Positions 1 to 6,939 are shown, counted from the first letter of the stretch. The stretch is 11,472 bases of DNA from QHXW01 sp041486185 (GCA_041486185.1 JBGPKX010000187.1:1-11472); one strand, 5' to 3'. The notes: generated by a model not told the origin, from the letters alone. Translations and numbers: made by a program.

Positions 1-1153
1 CGCGGTCGATCGGTACTTTGAATTCCAGCTCGGCCGGATCGGCGCTGGCCGTGCCCTCGGAAAGCAGCAGATCGGTCAGCACGATGCCCGGGCACTGGAA
101 TTTGTCGACCAGATTGAACATCTCCGGGATGATCCTGAAGCAATCCACAATATCGGTCGGCGTGGCGATGGCTCTGGGATAGTCGCCGTGGCCGGCGCCC
201 AGCATCTGCCACAAGTCGCCCTGCTCGGTTTTGGTGGGGACGCCGGTGGAGGGTCCGGCGCGCTGAACGTCGATGACCACGACCGGTGTTTCGATCATGG
301 CGGCCATGCCCAGGCCTTCGGTCATGAGCGCGAATCCGCCGCCGGAGGTGGCGCACATGGCGCGGCATCCGGCTTGCGCGGCGCCGATCGCCATATTTAC
401 CACGCCGATTTCATCTTCGACCTGGCGCACCATAATGCCGGCCTTGCGCGCGTGCGCCGCCATCCAGTGCAGCACGCCGGTCGCCGGGCTCATGGGATAG
501 GCGCAGTAGAACTTGACGCCCGCCGCCGCGCCGCCCATGGCCAGCGCCATATTGCCGGTGAGGACGGCGTACTTGTTGTCCGTCATGGGAAGCGGCCGCT
601 CAAACGGCGCGAAGTGCTCGGTCGCGTACTGGTACGCCGCGCGCGCGCTGCCGACATTTTCGTTCACCACCGCTTCACCTTTCTTCTTGAACTGATGGGT
701 GAGGGCCTCTTCAAGGGGCTGGAACCCGACGCCCATCATGCTCAATCCGGCCGCCAGGCAAAGCGTGTTCTGTTCGACCTTGGAGCGGCTGTTGGAAGTG
801 AGCTGCAAGACGGGCAGCGGGCACAGGCGTACGCCGTCCGATGCGCTTCCCGGTTTGATGGTGTCGCCGTTGTAAACCACCGCCGCGCCCGGCCCAAGCA
901 AGCGCAGGTGGCGATCCATGGTGTCCTGATTGAGCGGAATCATCAGGTCGATGTGGTCGCCGAAGCTGTTGATTCTTTCGGGGCCGGTGCGGATGGTCAG
1001 GAAAGTATGACCGCCGCGAATGATGGATTGATATGCGTTATAAGCGTTGACATGCAGGCCGCGGCGGGCGAAGATCCGAGCAAAGATATTGCCCGGCGTC
1101 GCCACACCTTGACCCGCCGCGCCTCCTATGGAGACGGCGAAGGTGTGCTTCAT
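1..1153 (-). CDS. korA: 2-oxoacid:acceptor oxidoreductase, fused gamma/alpha subunit (3' end outside window)
   Basis: Translating the minus strand from ATG 1153 gives 384 open codons that run off the left edge; family members are about 580-620 aa, so roughly the last third is missing. Residues 1-180 are the gamma domain, with a GGAAGQGV glycine motif at 10-17 and YQSIIRGGHTF at 41-51. Residues 190-384 are the alpha domain that helps bind thiamine diphosphate, with YCAYPMSPATG at 216-226, EDEIGVVNMAIGAAQAG at 246-262, ATSGGGFALMTEG at 268-280 and QRAGPSTGVPTKTEQGDLW at 297-315. The last is a hallmark of KorA-type subunits. Such enzymes oxidatively decarboxylate 2-oxoacids such as 2-oxoglutarate to acyl-CoA in the cytoplasm and reduce ferredoxin, together with a beta subunit (KorB), which would lie beyond the left edge. 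A strong GGAGGA ribosome site fixes the start. Family is certain; the exact substrate (2-oxoglutarate, pyruvate or branched chain) is not. Confidence 0.93.
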   Translation of the reverse strand, partial: MKHTFAVSIGGAAGQGVATPGNIFARIFARRGLHVNAYNAYQSIIRGGHTFLTIRTGPERINSFGDHIDLMIPLNQDTMDRHLRLLGPGAAVVYNGDTIKPGSASDGVRLCPLPVLQLTSNSRSKVEQNTLCLAAGLSMMGVGFQPLEEALTHQFKKKGEAVVNENVGSARAAYQYATEHFAPFERPLPMTDNKYAVLTGNMALAMGGAAAGVKFYCAYPMSPATGVLHWMAAHARKAGIMVRQVEDEIGVVNMAIGAAQAGCRAMCATSGGGFALMTEGLGMAAMIETPVVVIDVQRAGPSTGVPTKTEQGDLWQMLGAGHGDYPRAIATPTDIVDCFRIIPEMFNLVDKFQCPGIVLTDLLLSEGTASADPAELEFKVPIDR

Positions 1154-1160
1154 TTCCCAA

Positions 1161-1166
1161 TCCTCC
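1161..1166 (-). promoter_or_regulatory. Ribosome binding site of korA
   Basis: The minus strand reads GGAGGA at 1166-1161, seven bases before ATG 1153. This near-perfect Shine-Dalgarno supports ATG 1153 as the korA start. It is the strongest ribosome site noted in the window. Confidence 0.85.
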
Positions 1167-1212
1167 TTGCATTGCCGCGAAGGTAACGCGGCTATGAAGC
1201 CAGGGGCCCGAC

Positions 1213-1241
1213 GCGCTTCCAGGCGGATCAGCCCGAAGCGC
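1213..1241 (-). other. Stem-loop in korA leader (proximal)
   Basis: A perfect 7-bp inverted repeat: GCGCTTC at 1213-1219 and GAAGCGC at 1235-1241, separated by 15 bases. Inside the loop a further GGC/GCC pairing is possible after a small internal loop, so the hairpin would be fairly stable in RNA. It lies about 60 bases upstream of korA ATG 1153 and has no T-tract after it, so it is not an obvious intrinsic terminator. Function unknown. Confidence 0.45.
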
Positions 1242-1263
1242 TTTAGCCGGACGGACATTCTCC

Positions 1264-1301
1264 GTTCCGGCAGAAACCACCGGTTCACGGCCACCCGGAA
1301 C
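1264..1301 (-). other. Stem-loop in korA leader (distal)
   Basis: A second perfect 7-bp inverted repeat, GTTCCGG at 1264-1270 and CCGGAAC at 1295-1301, with a 24-base interior that itself contains a nested AACC/GGTT pairing (1275-1278 with 1282-1285). With the 1213-1241 hairpin it gives a tandem structured leader ahead of korA. No known riboswitch consensus was recognised. Confidence 0.4.
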
Positions 1302-1331
1302 AATCGAGCAAGCAGCCGTTTGCCGGCGTGG

Positions 1332-1378
1332 ATTGTAAAAAAGCCTTACCAGTCTACTACAGTTGGCGTGGGTCGCAA
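1332..1378 (-). promoter_or_regulatory. Candidate promoter region for korA
   Basis: Two weak sigma70-like options lie here on the minus strand. One is TTGCGA (1378-1373) and TAGACT (1356-1351) with 16-base spacing, each matching four of six consensus positions. The other is a TACAAT -10 box at 1337-1332 after a run of T, without a good -35. Either would give korA a leader of roughly 170-190 bases that includes both stem-loops. Acidobacterial promoters are poorly defined, so this is tentative. Confidence 0.25.
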
Positions 1379-1417
1379 GGCTGCGGGGCCTCAAAGAGGC
1401 GATTCTGTCGTACTGAG

Positions 1418-2547
1418 TTATTGCCGCTCTCCATTATCTGTGATCCACGCGGCGAGCCGTTCCAGTGCAGCTCGCCGCACCTCCGGCGTGGAGATTGTGC
1501 CCGGCGTAAACCCGAAATAAGAACCGGTCAGCGTCTGCATCGCCTGCACCACGTTGGATTGCCGCCATCCCTCCAGCACGTCTTCATGAGCCAGTAGGTC
1601 GTAGATCGCCCTTGCGCCCACCTTGTCGTTGCGCGATGCAAACAAGACGGCAATAGACGATCTCACCGCGATCTCAGGGTCTGATAGCAACTTCACCAGT
1701 GCAGGCCGCGCTAGCGCGAATGCCGGTGGCGGCAAATTGAAACCAATGTCCGCCGCCTCCGCGCGAACCTTGGGTGTCTCGTCTCGAGCCAGCCTTTGAA
1801 CAACTGGGACCAGCGCCGGGTCCCGAGACTCAGCTATTGCATAGCCTGCAAGCCACCGAACCTCTCCGTCCTTGTCCTCGAGCAGTGTGACCAGTACCGC
1901 ATAGGCGGGCCGTCCTCTCTGGAGATGCCGCAGTGCCTCAAAGTGCCGGAGGACGCCGCGCTCGACGAGCAGGGGAATCGCCCGCGGATCGTTCAGATCC
2001 CGCAGCGCCTGCGCCGCATACGCCTCCTGCGGTCCCTCTAGGCTAGATGCCGCGCCACAGCCGTAAACAGGGAGGTGAGCCGGAACTCCCCCACAGCGCG
2101 CAGACCTCGCCACACGCGATCTTCCGCGCCGCTCTGCAGGTCTGCGATGACGAGCGGCTCGACCTTCTGCCGGTGCGCCGATAGCAAGGTCCTGCATCGC
2201 GTGCGCGCGGCTTCCGCTACCAACGGCCAGCCGCCAGCGCGATCGTATTCCGCCGCCAGTTCTTGCGGCGTGGCGCGGCTGCCTTCGGACGCACTCTCGC
2301 CGGGCAAGACACGATACGCCATTGCCCCCAGCATTTCTTTTTCAAGGACCGGCCAAACCTCGCCGTACAGCCGGGGAATCTCTCGGCGTTGCTCTGTCTC
2401 AGTGAGCCGGGCAACTCGCTCCACGTCGATGAACAGCGCTCGGGCCTTGCTCCGCTCCCGTTCGCCGCAACACTGCGCCACGCACGTTCCGGCGGTCAAC
2501 ATCGAAACCGCAATCGCGAGCGTCCAGCGCGCCGAAACAAGATACAT
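1418..2547 (-). pseudogene. Secreted HEAT-repeat protein, interrupted by a single frameshift
   Basis: Two overlapping minus-strand frames make one protein. The first starts at ATG 2547 (AGGGG ribosome site at 2564-2560) and ends at TAG 2040-2038. The second continues to TAA at 1418. Joined, they give about 376 aa. The first 25 residues form a signal peptide (hydrophobic WTLAIAVSMLTAGT, likely cleavage after CVA). The middle is a predicted helical domain. The C-terminal half has HEAT-type helical repeats, with units such as ALRDLNDPRAIPLLVE, LLEDKDGEVRWLAGYAIAE and LLSDPEIAVRSSIAVLFAS. HEAT repeats form scaffolds for protein contacts; no catalytic residues are visible. Restoring one C at about 2041-2043 (GCCTAG to GCCCTAG) reads HLALEGPQEAYAAQAL and closes a regular repeat, so the ancestral gene was continuous. 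Sequencing error is not excluded; if so, this is an intact gene. Confidence 0.75.
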
Positions 2548-2616
2548 CACTGAAATTATCCCCTGTCTGAAAGCTGCCCGTGGAACTTCCGTGCTTCGCA
2601 CAGTGTCGAATAGGGC

Positions 2617-3018
2617 ATGGGAATGGCGGTGGGTGACGGCGGGCGCAGCAAGGCAGATATCAACATGACGCCCATGATTGACGTGCTGCTTGTGCTCATT
2701 ATCATTTTCATGGTGATCACTCCACTGACCCCGAGCGGGCTGAGAGCACTGCTGCCTCAGCCGCCAGCGGATCAAGCGCAGCAGGTGCCTGTGAAAGACA
2801 TTGTCGTTACGGTCGAGTGGGATGGGACGGTGCTTCTCAACGCGGACCGTGTCGAACTGGCCGCCCTGCCTGACCGATTGAAACGGATCTTTCAAGCCCA
2901 AGGTGATGCGGTACTTTTCGTGCGCGGCGATAAGCGGCTGGAGTTTCGGCAGATTGCCTCGGTCATTGATGTCGCAAAGGGCGCCGGGCTGCAACGCGTG
3001 GCGCTGATGACTAATTGA
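2617..3018 (+). CDS. exbD: ExbD/TolR-family biopolymer transport protein
   Basis: This 133-aa protein has the standard ExbD layout: a short cytoplasmic N-terminus, one membrane helix at about 21-36 (IDVLLVLIIIFMVI), and a periplasmic domain ending VIDVAKGAGLQRVALMT. The DINMTPMIDVLLVL signature is present, with Asp22 at the membrane position used for proton conduction in the family. ExbD works with ExbB to convert proton motive force into motion of TonB or similar energy-transducing proteins in the inner membrane. No exbB or tonB lies beside it, so its partners must be encoded elsewhere. AGGG at 2612-2615 is only one base from ATG 2617 but seven bases from ATG 2623, so the shorter start (131 aa) may be used; related proteins often begin MGM. 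The reading frame is intact although both neighbours are decayed. It diverges from the HEAT-repeat gene across 69 bp. Confidence 0.9.
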   Translation: MGMAVGDGGRSKADINMTPMIDVLLVLIIIFMVITPLTPSGLRALLPQPPADQAQQVPVKDIVVTVEWDGTVLLNADRVELAALPDRLKRIFQAQGDAVLFVRGDKRLEFRQIASVIDVAKGAGLQRVALMTN

Positions 3019-3059
3019 ACCGGCGGCGTGGCGGCAGCTACAAGGCATGATGCGCGTGC

Positions 3060-3841
3060 AAACACAGGGGCCGTAGAACCCGCGGTTTGGGTCGCTCTGG
3101 TAGATCTCTGCCAGCTTGCGTTCCACGCCTCCTATGGCCGGAATCAGGAACACACCGCTTGTGGTCGAAGAGAGAGTGCGCAGGAAAGCTATGAAACGCC
3201 GTCCGGCGACCAAGCCGGAGCAAACTCATCGGCTGGATCGTGAGTGAGGCGCACCGGATCGCCGCCGCCGATCAGCTTGATGAAAATATCGAAGTTGCCT
3301 TGCCCCATGTTTTCAGAGGGGTTCCATGCGAACGCCACGTGGTTGCCGTCCGGCGAGAAGCTCGGCGAGACCTCGTCCCCCGGATAACTGGTTAACGGAA
3401 CGGGCATAGGCGCCGGCGCGCGCTCCTTACCGGGGCGAAGCAATAGGATGCCAGCACCCACCATCCCAATCGCTGCAAGGGCCGTCGCCACCCAAAGGAG
3501 GAGCCGATTCGGCTTTGGGGCGGCCGTTGCTGGAGCCATGCCGCTATCAACCGGCGCAATGAAGCGGTACCCCTTGCGTGGAACGGTTTGAATAAATCGC
3601 GGATTCTCTGCCGAGTCACCCAAAGCCTGGCGGATTTTCTTGACGGCGGTGTTCAGACCTTCGTCAAAAGCGACAAACGTATCGGCGGGCCAGAGGGCTT
3701 TTTGTAACTCTTCACGGGTGACCAGTTCGCCCGGGTGACGGACCAGCAGGCTTAGGACTTGAAACGGCTGCTCCTGCAGCTTGATCGCCAAGCCCTCTTC
3801 ACGGAGCCGAGGTCTATCTCGAAAAGGCCGAAACGAGCCAT
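3060..3841 (-). pseudogene. Winged-helix/TolB-like (PD40) sensor protein, frameshifted twice and truncated
   Basis: The remnant reads from ATG 3841 (MARFGLFEIDLGS), shifts frame at about 3803, continues through an OmpR/CadC-type winged helix (KLQEQPFQVLSLL...ELVTREELQKALWPADTFV...NTAVKKIRQALGDSAENPRFIQTVPRKGYRF), one membrane helix (LLLWVATALAAIGMVGAGILLL), and PD40 beta-propeller blades (SFSPDGNHVAFAW, PAWSPDG). It shifts again at about 3197 and continues RFIAFLRTLSSTTSGVFLIP as far as RGFYGPCV near 3060, where homology stops. Adding one C at each shift (TCC to TCCC; GGCG to GGCCG) restores family sequence. Intact relatives are much longer (often 600-750 aa) with a full propeller, so more than half is lost. 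They are thought to be membrane-bound transcription regulators. The 252-codon frame beginning at 3947 is a longer but non-homologous N-terminus. Likely non-functional. Confidence 0.78.
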
Positions 3842-3894
3842 CCGCGGGTTGTGCTGCGGCGATGCCATGGGCCGCACGCCCCCTTGTCGGAGCG

Positions 3895-3903
3895 ATTGTA
3901 ACA
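3895..3903 (-). promoter_or_regulatory. Candidate extended -10 promoter of the winged-helix remnant
   Basis: The minus strand reads TGTTACAAT: a TACAAT box (five of six consensus positions) preceded by the extended-10 TGn. No good -35 is seen at 17 bases. It would start transcription about 45-50 bases before ATG 3841, a sensible leader length. It also argues against the longer start at 3947, which lies upstream of this promoter. Confidence 0.35.
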
Positions 3904-4071
3904 CCCGTCGACCAGTTCAGCCATCGAGCCAAGCAGCTCTCTTTCAATGAATTACGCGTTCAGCCCGATGTATTTGCGTTTCAGAACAATTCCCGGCGCT
4001 GTCTATGTCAAACCCGCGGGGAATAACCAAATCTCGATCTCACCGTGCAACCGGCGCGGCGGGGGTCGAGG

Positions 4072-4695
4072 ATGCGACGAATCGGCCTGGTGGCATGCAT
4101 GAGTATTTGGTACGCGGGGTCCCTTGGCGGGGCGCAATCGGAGCCGCGCCTGACGGTTTACATTTACAACTACGCGGAAGTCTCGGGCGCGGTCTTAGAC
4201 CGGGCCGAGCGCGAGGCTGCGCGGATTTTCGAGCCGGCGGCAGCTTTGGCCGACTGGGTGGATTGCCCGCTGACGCCAGACCAGGCGGCGCAGTTTCCCG
4301 GCTGCCAGGCGACCCCGGGGCCAACGATCTTCGCGCTGCGGCTGGTTTCCCGCGCGATGGCGCAACGGTATCATTTCGAGTCGGGCGAGTTTGGCTTTGC
4401 GCCGTTTCCAGAACCGGGAGAGTTGCCAACTTCGGCTTTCATCTGTGCGGAATGCGTGGAGAAACTGGCGCGAGGGGACGAATCCCGCCTCGCGGCTATT
4501 CTCGGCTGTATGATGGCTCACGAATTGGGGCACCTGCTGCTGGGACAAGGAAGCCACGCGGCCACCGGCATCATGCACGCTCCCTGGAGCCACAAGGAAC
4601 TCGAACAGGCCACAGCAGGCAACTTGACGTTTCTCCCCTGGCAGGTTCAGCGGATTCGCGTGGAGATTCAGTCGAGAACGGGACGGGGCCGTTAG
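4072..4695 (+). CDS. Secreted HExxH zinc metalloprotease-like protein
   Basis: From ATG 4072 the protein is 207 aa. Residues 1-22 look like a signal peptide (MRR, then IGLVACMSIWYAGSLG, with cleavage around GAQ). HELGH at 150-154 is the zinc-binding and catalytic motif. It is followed by His162 and by GIMHAPW at 166-172, which resembles the Met-turn of metzincins, but His162 lies seven residues after HELGH rather than five, so it is not a canonical HExxHxxGxxH site. Cysteines at 65, 78, 125, 128 and 146 may form disulfides in the periplasm. Substrate is unknown. A GTG start at 4045 would add nine residues (MQPARRGSR). ATG 4072 is preferred because it gives a clean signal peptide and has GGGGG six bases before its AGG-ATG context. 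The gene converges on the HAD gene with a 7-bp gap. Confidence 0.72.
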   Translation: MRRIGLVACMSIWYAGSLGGAQSEPRLTVYIYNYAEVSGAVLDRAEREAARIFEPAAALADWVDCPLTPDQAAQFPGCQATPGPTIFALRLVSRAMAQRYHFESGEFGFAPFPEPGELPTSAFICAECVEKLARGDESRLAAILGCMMAHELGHLLLGQGSHAATGIMHAPWSHKELEQATAGNLTFLPWQVQRIRVEIQSRTGRGR

Positions 4696-4702
4696 AGGCA
4701 AT

Positions 4703-5311
4703 TCACTCCCACTGCACCCCGCGCGCATGCAGCTCGCGCTCGATCTGCGCGCGCGATTCAAACTGTACCGCGTCTATGCCCTCGACTTTTGCCCCAGCCA
4801 CATAGTCGGCGATGTCGTCGGTAAAGAAGCATTCCTCTGGCCGGCATCCGGCGCGCGCGATGGCCTCGCGATAAATTACGGGCGAAGGCTTCAAGGCACG
4901 CACTTCATAGGAGAGCACCATGTCGTGAAAATGCCGCAACAGCGGATAGTTTTCTTTCAGCATCGGAAAGTGGATGGCATTTGTGTTCGACAGCAGCAGC
5001 AGCCGGAACCTCTTGCTGACGCCTTTCAGCAGGCTTTCGGGAATTAGCGGATCGGGCAGGAAGATGGAGCTCCAAATCTCGCAGAACTGATCGTAGCTCA
5101 CGCGCAGATCTAACATCCGGGAAAGCTGCTCCACGAAATCGTGTGGTTCAACCAGCCCCGATTCGAATCGGTGCACCAGATCGGTCGCGCCAATGCGCTT
5201 CGGTATCTCGGCCGCCGGAATGCCGCACACCTGCTCCAGGCCACGGTAGCCGCGCGTGAAATCGAACGGGATGATGACCTTTCCCAGATCGAAGATAACG
5301 GTTTTGATCAT
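4703..5311 (-). CDS. HAD-superfamily hydrolase (YihX-like phosphatase family)
   Basis: From ATG 5311 the protein is 202 aa. Haloacid dehalogenase motifs are all visible: motif I FDLGKVI with nucleophile Asp8, motif II LLLSNT with Ser109, motif III Lys141 in LKPSP, and motif IV FFTDD with Asp165/166. A helical cap lies between motifs I and II (about 15-95). Gly10 stands where many HAD phosphatases have their acid/base Asp; DLGxV is normal in the YihX subgroup, so this is not a defect. These cytoplasmic enzymes hydrolyse small phosphate esters (YihX acts on glucose 1-phosphate); the substrate here is unknown. GGGAG at 5320-5316 supports ATG 5311; a GTG at 5332 would add seven residues. It follows the DASS transporter in the same direction after 101 bp containing a strong hairpin, so co-transcription is uncertain. 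Confidence 0.88.
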   Translation of the reverse strand: MIKTVIFDLGKVIIPFDFTRGYRGLEQVCGIPAAEIPKRIGATDLVHRFESGLVEPHDFVEQLSRMLDLRVSYDQFCEIWSSIFLPDPLIPESLLKGVSKRFRLLLLSNTNAIHFPMLKENYPLLRHFHDMVLSYEVRALKPSPVIYREAIARAGCRPEECFFTDDIADYVAGAKVEGIDAVQFESRAQIERELHARGVQWE

Positions 5312-5344
5312 TCGTCTCCCAAGGGTAAGCACCGCTCCATTACT

Positions 5345-5388
5345 GTCGCGGCTCGGAAAGGTAGGTATGACCGGTTCCGAGGCGCGAC
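5345..5388 (-). terminator. Strong stem-loop between transporter and HAD genes (possible terminator or processing site)
   Basis: An inverted repeat of 14 bases with one mismatch: GTCGCGGCTCGGAA at 5345-5358 and TTCCGAGGCGCGAC at 5375-5388, with a 16-base loop. It lies 24 bases after the DASS stop codon and 34 bases before the HAD start, on the strand of both genes. There is no T-tract after it on either strand, so a textbook intrinsic terminator is not supported. Roles as a terminator without U-tract, an RNA processing site or a palindromic repeat copy are all open. Confidence 0.45.
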
Positions 5389-5412
5389 CGTCAGGAACGA
5401 AAACTCCCTACG

Positions 5413-6939
5413 TCACCAGATTCCGATCAGCTTCCACCAGCCGAAGCCAATTGTCGACCAGATCGCGAGATTGGCCAGCGAAACCACGAACCCCACCTTC
5501 CACCATTTCTGAAACGAAACGTACCCGTGCGCGAAGAACATGGGCGATGGCGTGGTCCCGTAGTTGGTCAAGCCCGCCGCCAGATTGGCGAAGCACGCGA
5601 AGCTGAAGATCACCAGTCCCGGCGGCGCGCCGCGGCCCAGCAACACCGCAGCAAAGGCTGGGAACATGGCGAGCATGTGCGCCGTAATGCTGGCGAAGCC
5701 GTAGTGCGCGTAAAAATAGACCCCAAGCGCGATGGCGAGCAGCGACACCCAGCCCGCCTCGCTGAGTGCCGCGCCCACGGCTCGCGCAAACTCACGCGTC
5801 ACGCCGGCGTCATTCAAGGATTTCCCGAGTTGCAGTAAGCCGCCGTACCAGATGAAGATGTCCCAGGCGGCGCGGTCGCTTACCACGTCATTCCACGTGA
5901 GCACGCCGGTAAGCAGCAGGGCAGCCGATCCCAGCAGGGCCGTGACGGTGATGTCCAGATGATGCAGCGGGGAAGCAATCCAGAGCCCGCACACGGACAA
6001 AAAGATCGCGGCCACGATCTTTTGTCCTCGGTCCATCGGGCCCATGCGTTCGAGCTCAGACGCGGCGAATCTGGCGGCCTCCGGCGTCTTCCGAATCTCT
6101 GGCGGATCCATGCGGTAAACGATCCACGGCACGATCAACAGTGAGCACAGCCCCGGCACGATTCCCGCCAAAAACCACAGCGTCCAAGTCACCGGATAGT
6201 GAAACATGGCGCCGGCCATTTGCGCCGCCAGCGGATTGCTGGCCTGACCGGTAAAAAACATGGCGGCGGTGACACAGATGCTCTGATAGACGCCGATCAT
6301 GAGAAACGATCCGATGGCCGTGGCGGACGGGCCCGGAAACGACCCGTAGAGCTCAGCCACCGAGCGCAAGATCGGCAGCACCACGCCGCCCGAGCGCGCG
6401 CCATTCGACGGAATGATCGAGGCGAGCACCATGTCCGTCATGGAGAGCGCGTAACAGACGCCCAGCGACGTCTGACCCACGGTGCGGATAAACACCAGCG
6501 CGATCCGCCGGGCCAGGCCGGTCTTGATCAGTGCATTCGAAATGAAAAACGCCGCCATCACCAGCCAGACGGTCGGATCGCCGTAGCCGCCGAGCGCATC
6601 GTGAATCGTGAGGCCGCCGAAGATCGAGGCCAATGTTACGGCTACGAGCACCGCCGCGCCGCCCGGGATGGGCCTCAGCATCAGCGCGCCGATGGTAGCC
6701 ACGAAGATTCCCAGCAAACGCCAGCCCGCCGGTTTGACGGATACCGGCCGGGGCAACAAGTACACAATTGCCAGATAGAGAGCCAGCAGAACCAAGCCGC
6801 TCAGAACACGGCGACGCAGCGTCTGCGAAGGCTGTGGCGCGGTGCCGGAGGGTTGCACCACGGTGGCGCGATCGAGTTCGGTATGCCCGGTGGTCGAATC
6901 CAAAAAGACATCTTCGCACGGTATGGCCGCATACCCCAC
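5413..6939 (-). CDS. DASS/CitT-family anion transporter (2-oxoglutarate/malate translocator-like)
   Basis: This 508-aa polytopic membrane protein has a hydrophilic leader of about 43 residues and then many hydrophobic helices. The two paired signature loops of the divalent anion:sodium symporter (SLC13/CitT) family are clear: IIPSNGARSGGVVLPI at 175-190 and LTNYGTTPSPMFFAHGYV at 457-474. The second, and the SxxARxGG form of the first, most resemble DiT1/SodiT-type 2-oxoglutarate/malate translocators and bacterial CitT. It probably moves a di- or tricarboxylate across the inner membrane, by sodium symport or exchange; substrate and coupling cannot be read from sequence. The start is uncertain: GTG 6939 is the most upstream option and lacks a clear ribosome site, and no in-frame ATG occurs before the helices begin. 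It diverges from the FecR-like gene over 66 bp. Confidence 0.88.
   Translation of the reverse strand: MGYAAIPCEDVFLDSTTGHTELDRATVVQPSGTAPQPSQTLRRRVLSGLVLLALYLAIVYLLPRPVSVKPAGWRLLGIFVATIGALMLRPIPGGAAVLVAVTLASIFGGLTIHDALGGYGDPTVWLVMAAFFISNALIKTGLARRIALVFIRTVGQTSLGVCYALSMTDMVLASIIPSNGARSGGVVLPILRSVAELYGSFPGPSATAIGSFLMIGVYQSICVTAAMFFTGQASNPLAAQMAGAMFHYPVTWTLWFLAGIVPGLCSLLIVPWIVYRMDPPEIRKTPEAARFAASELERMGPMDRGQKIVAAIFLSVCGLWIASPLHHLDITVTALLGSAALLLTGVLTWNDVVSDRAAWDIFIWYGGLLQLGKSLNDAGVTREFARAVGAALSEAGWVSLLAIALGVYFYAHYGFASITAHMLAMFPAFAAVLLGRGAPPGLVIFSFACFANLAAGLTNYGTTPSPMFFAHGYVSFQKWWKVGFVVSLANLAIWSTIGFGWWKLIGIW

Noticed and set aside
188..1186. Plus-strand open frame of 332 codons
   Set aside because: It is antisense to korA, whose minus-strand translation carries clear family motifs. 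The plus-strand product is Ala/Gly/His/Arg-rich with no recognisable domain, as expected of a GC-rich shadow frame.
1388..1400. Hairpin GCCTC-AAA-GAGGC as terminator of the HEAT-repeat gene
   Set aside because: Only five base pairs with a three-base loop and no T-tract after it; this is common by chance in GC-rich DNA.
2038..2060. Programmed -1 frameshifting in the HEAT-repeat gene
   Set aside because: No slippery heptamer of the X-XXY-YYZ type in the correct phase was found before the stop, and no obvious downstream pseudoknot. Simple loss of one C explains the break.
3842..3947. Longer N-terminus (from 3947) for the winged-helix protein
   Set aside because: The residues before the domain do not resemble the family, the frame MARFGLFEIDL from 3841 does, and a promoter-like TGTTACAAT lies at 3895-3903 inside the would-be extension.
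4072..4098. Lipoprotein signal (LVAC) in the metalloprotease-like protein
   Set aside because: The cysteine is at residue 9, which leaves too short a hydrophobic region for signal peptidase II. Cleavage by signal peptidase I near residue 22 fits better.
4703..5311. Missing catalytic Asp in HAD motif I (Gly10)
   Set aside because: DLGxV is the usual motif I in the YihX-like subgroup, so it is not evidence of inactivation.
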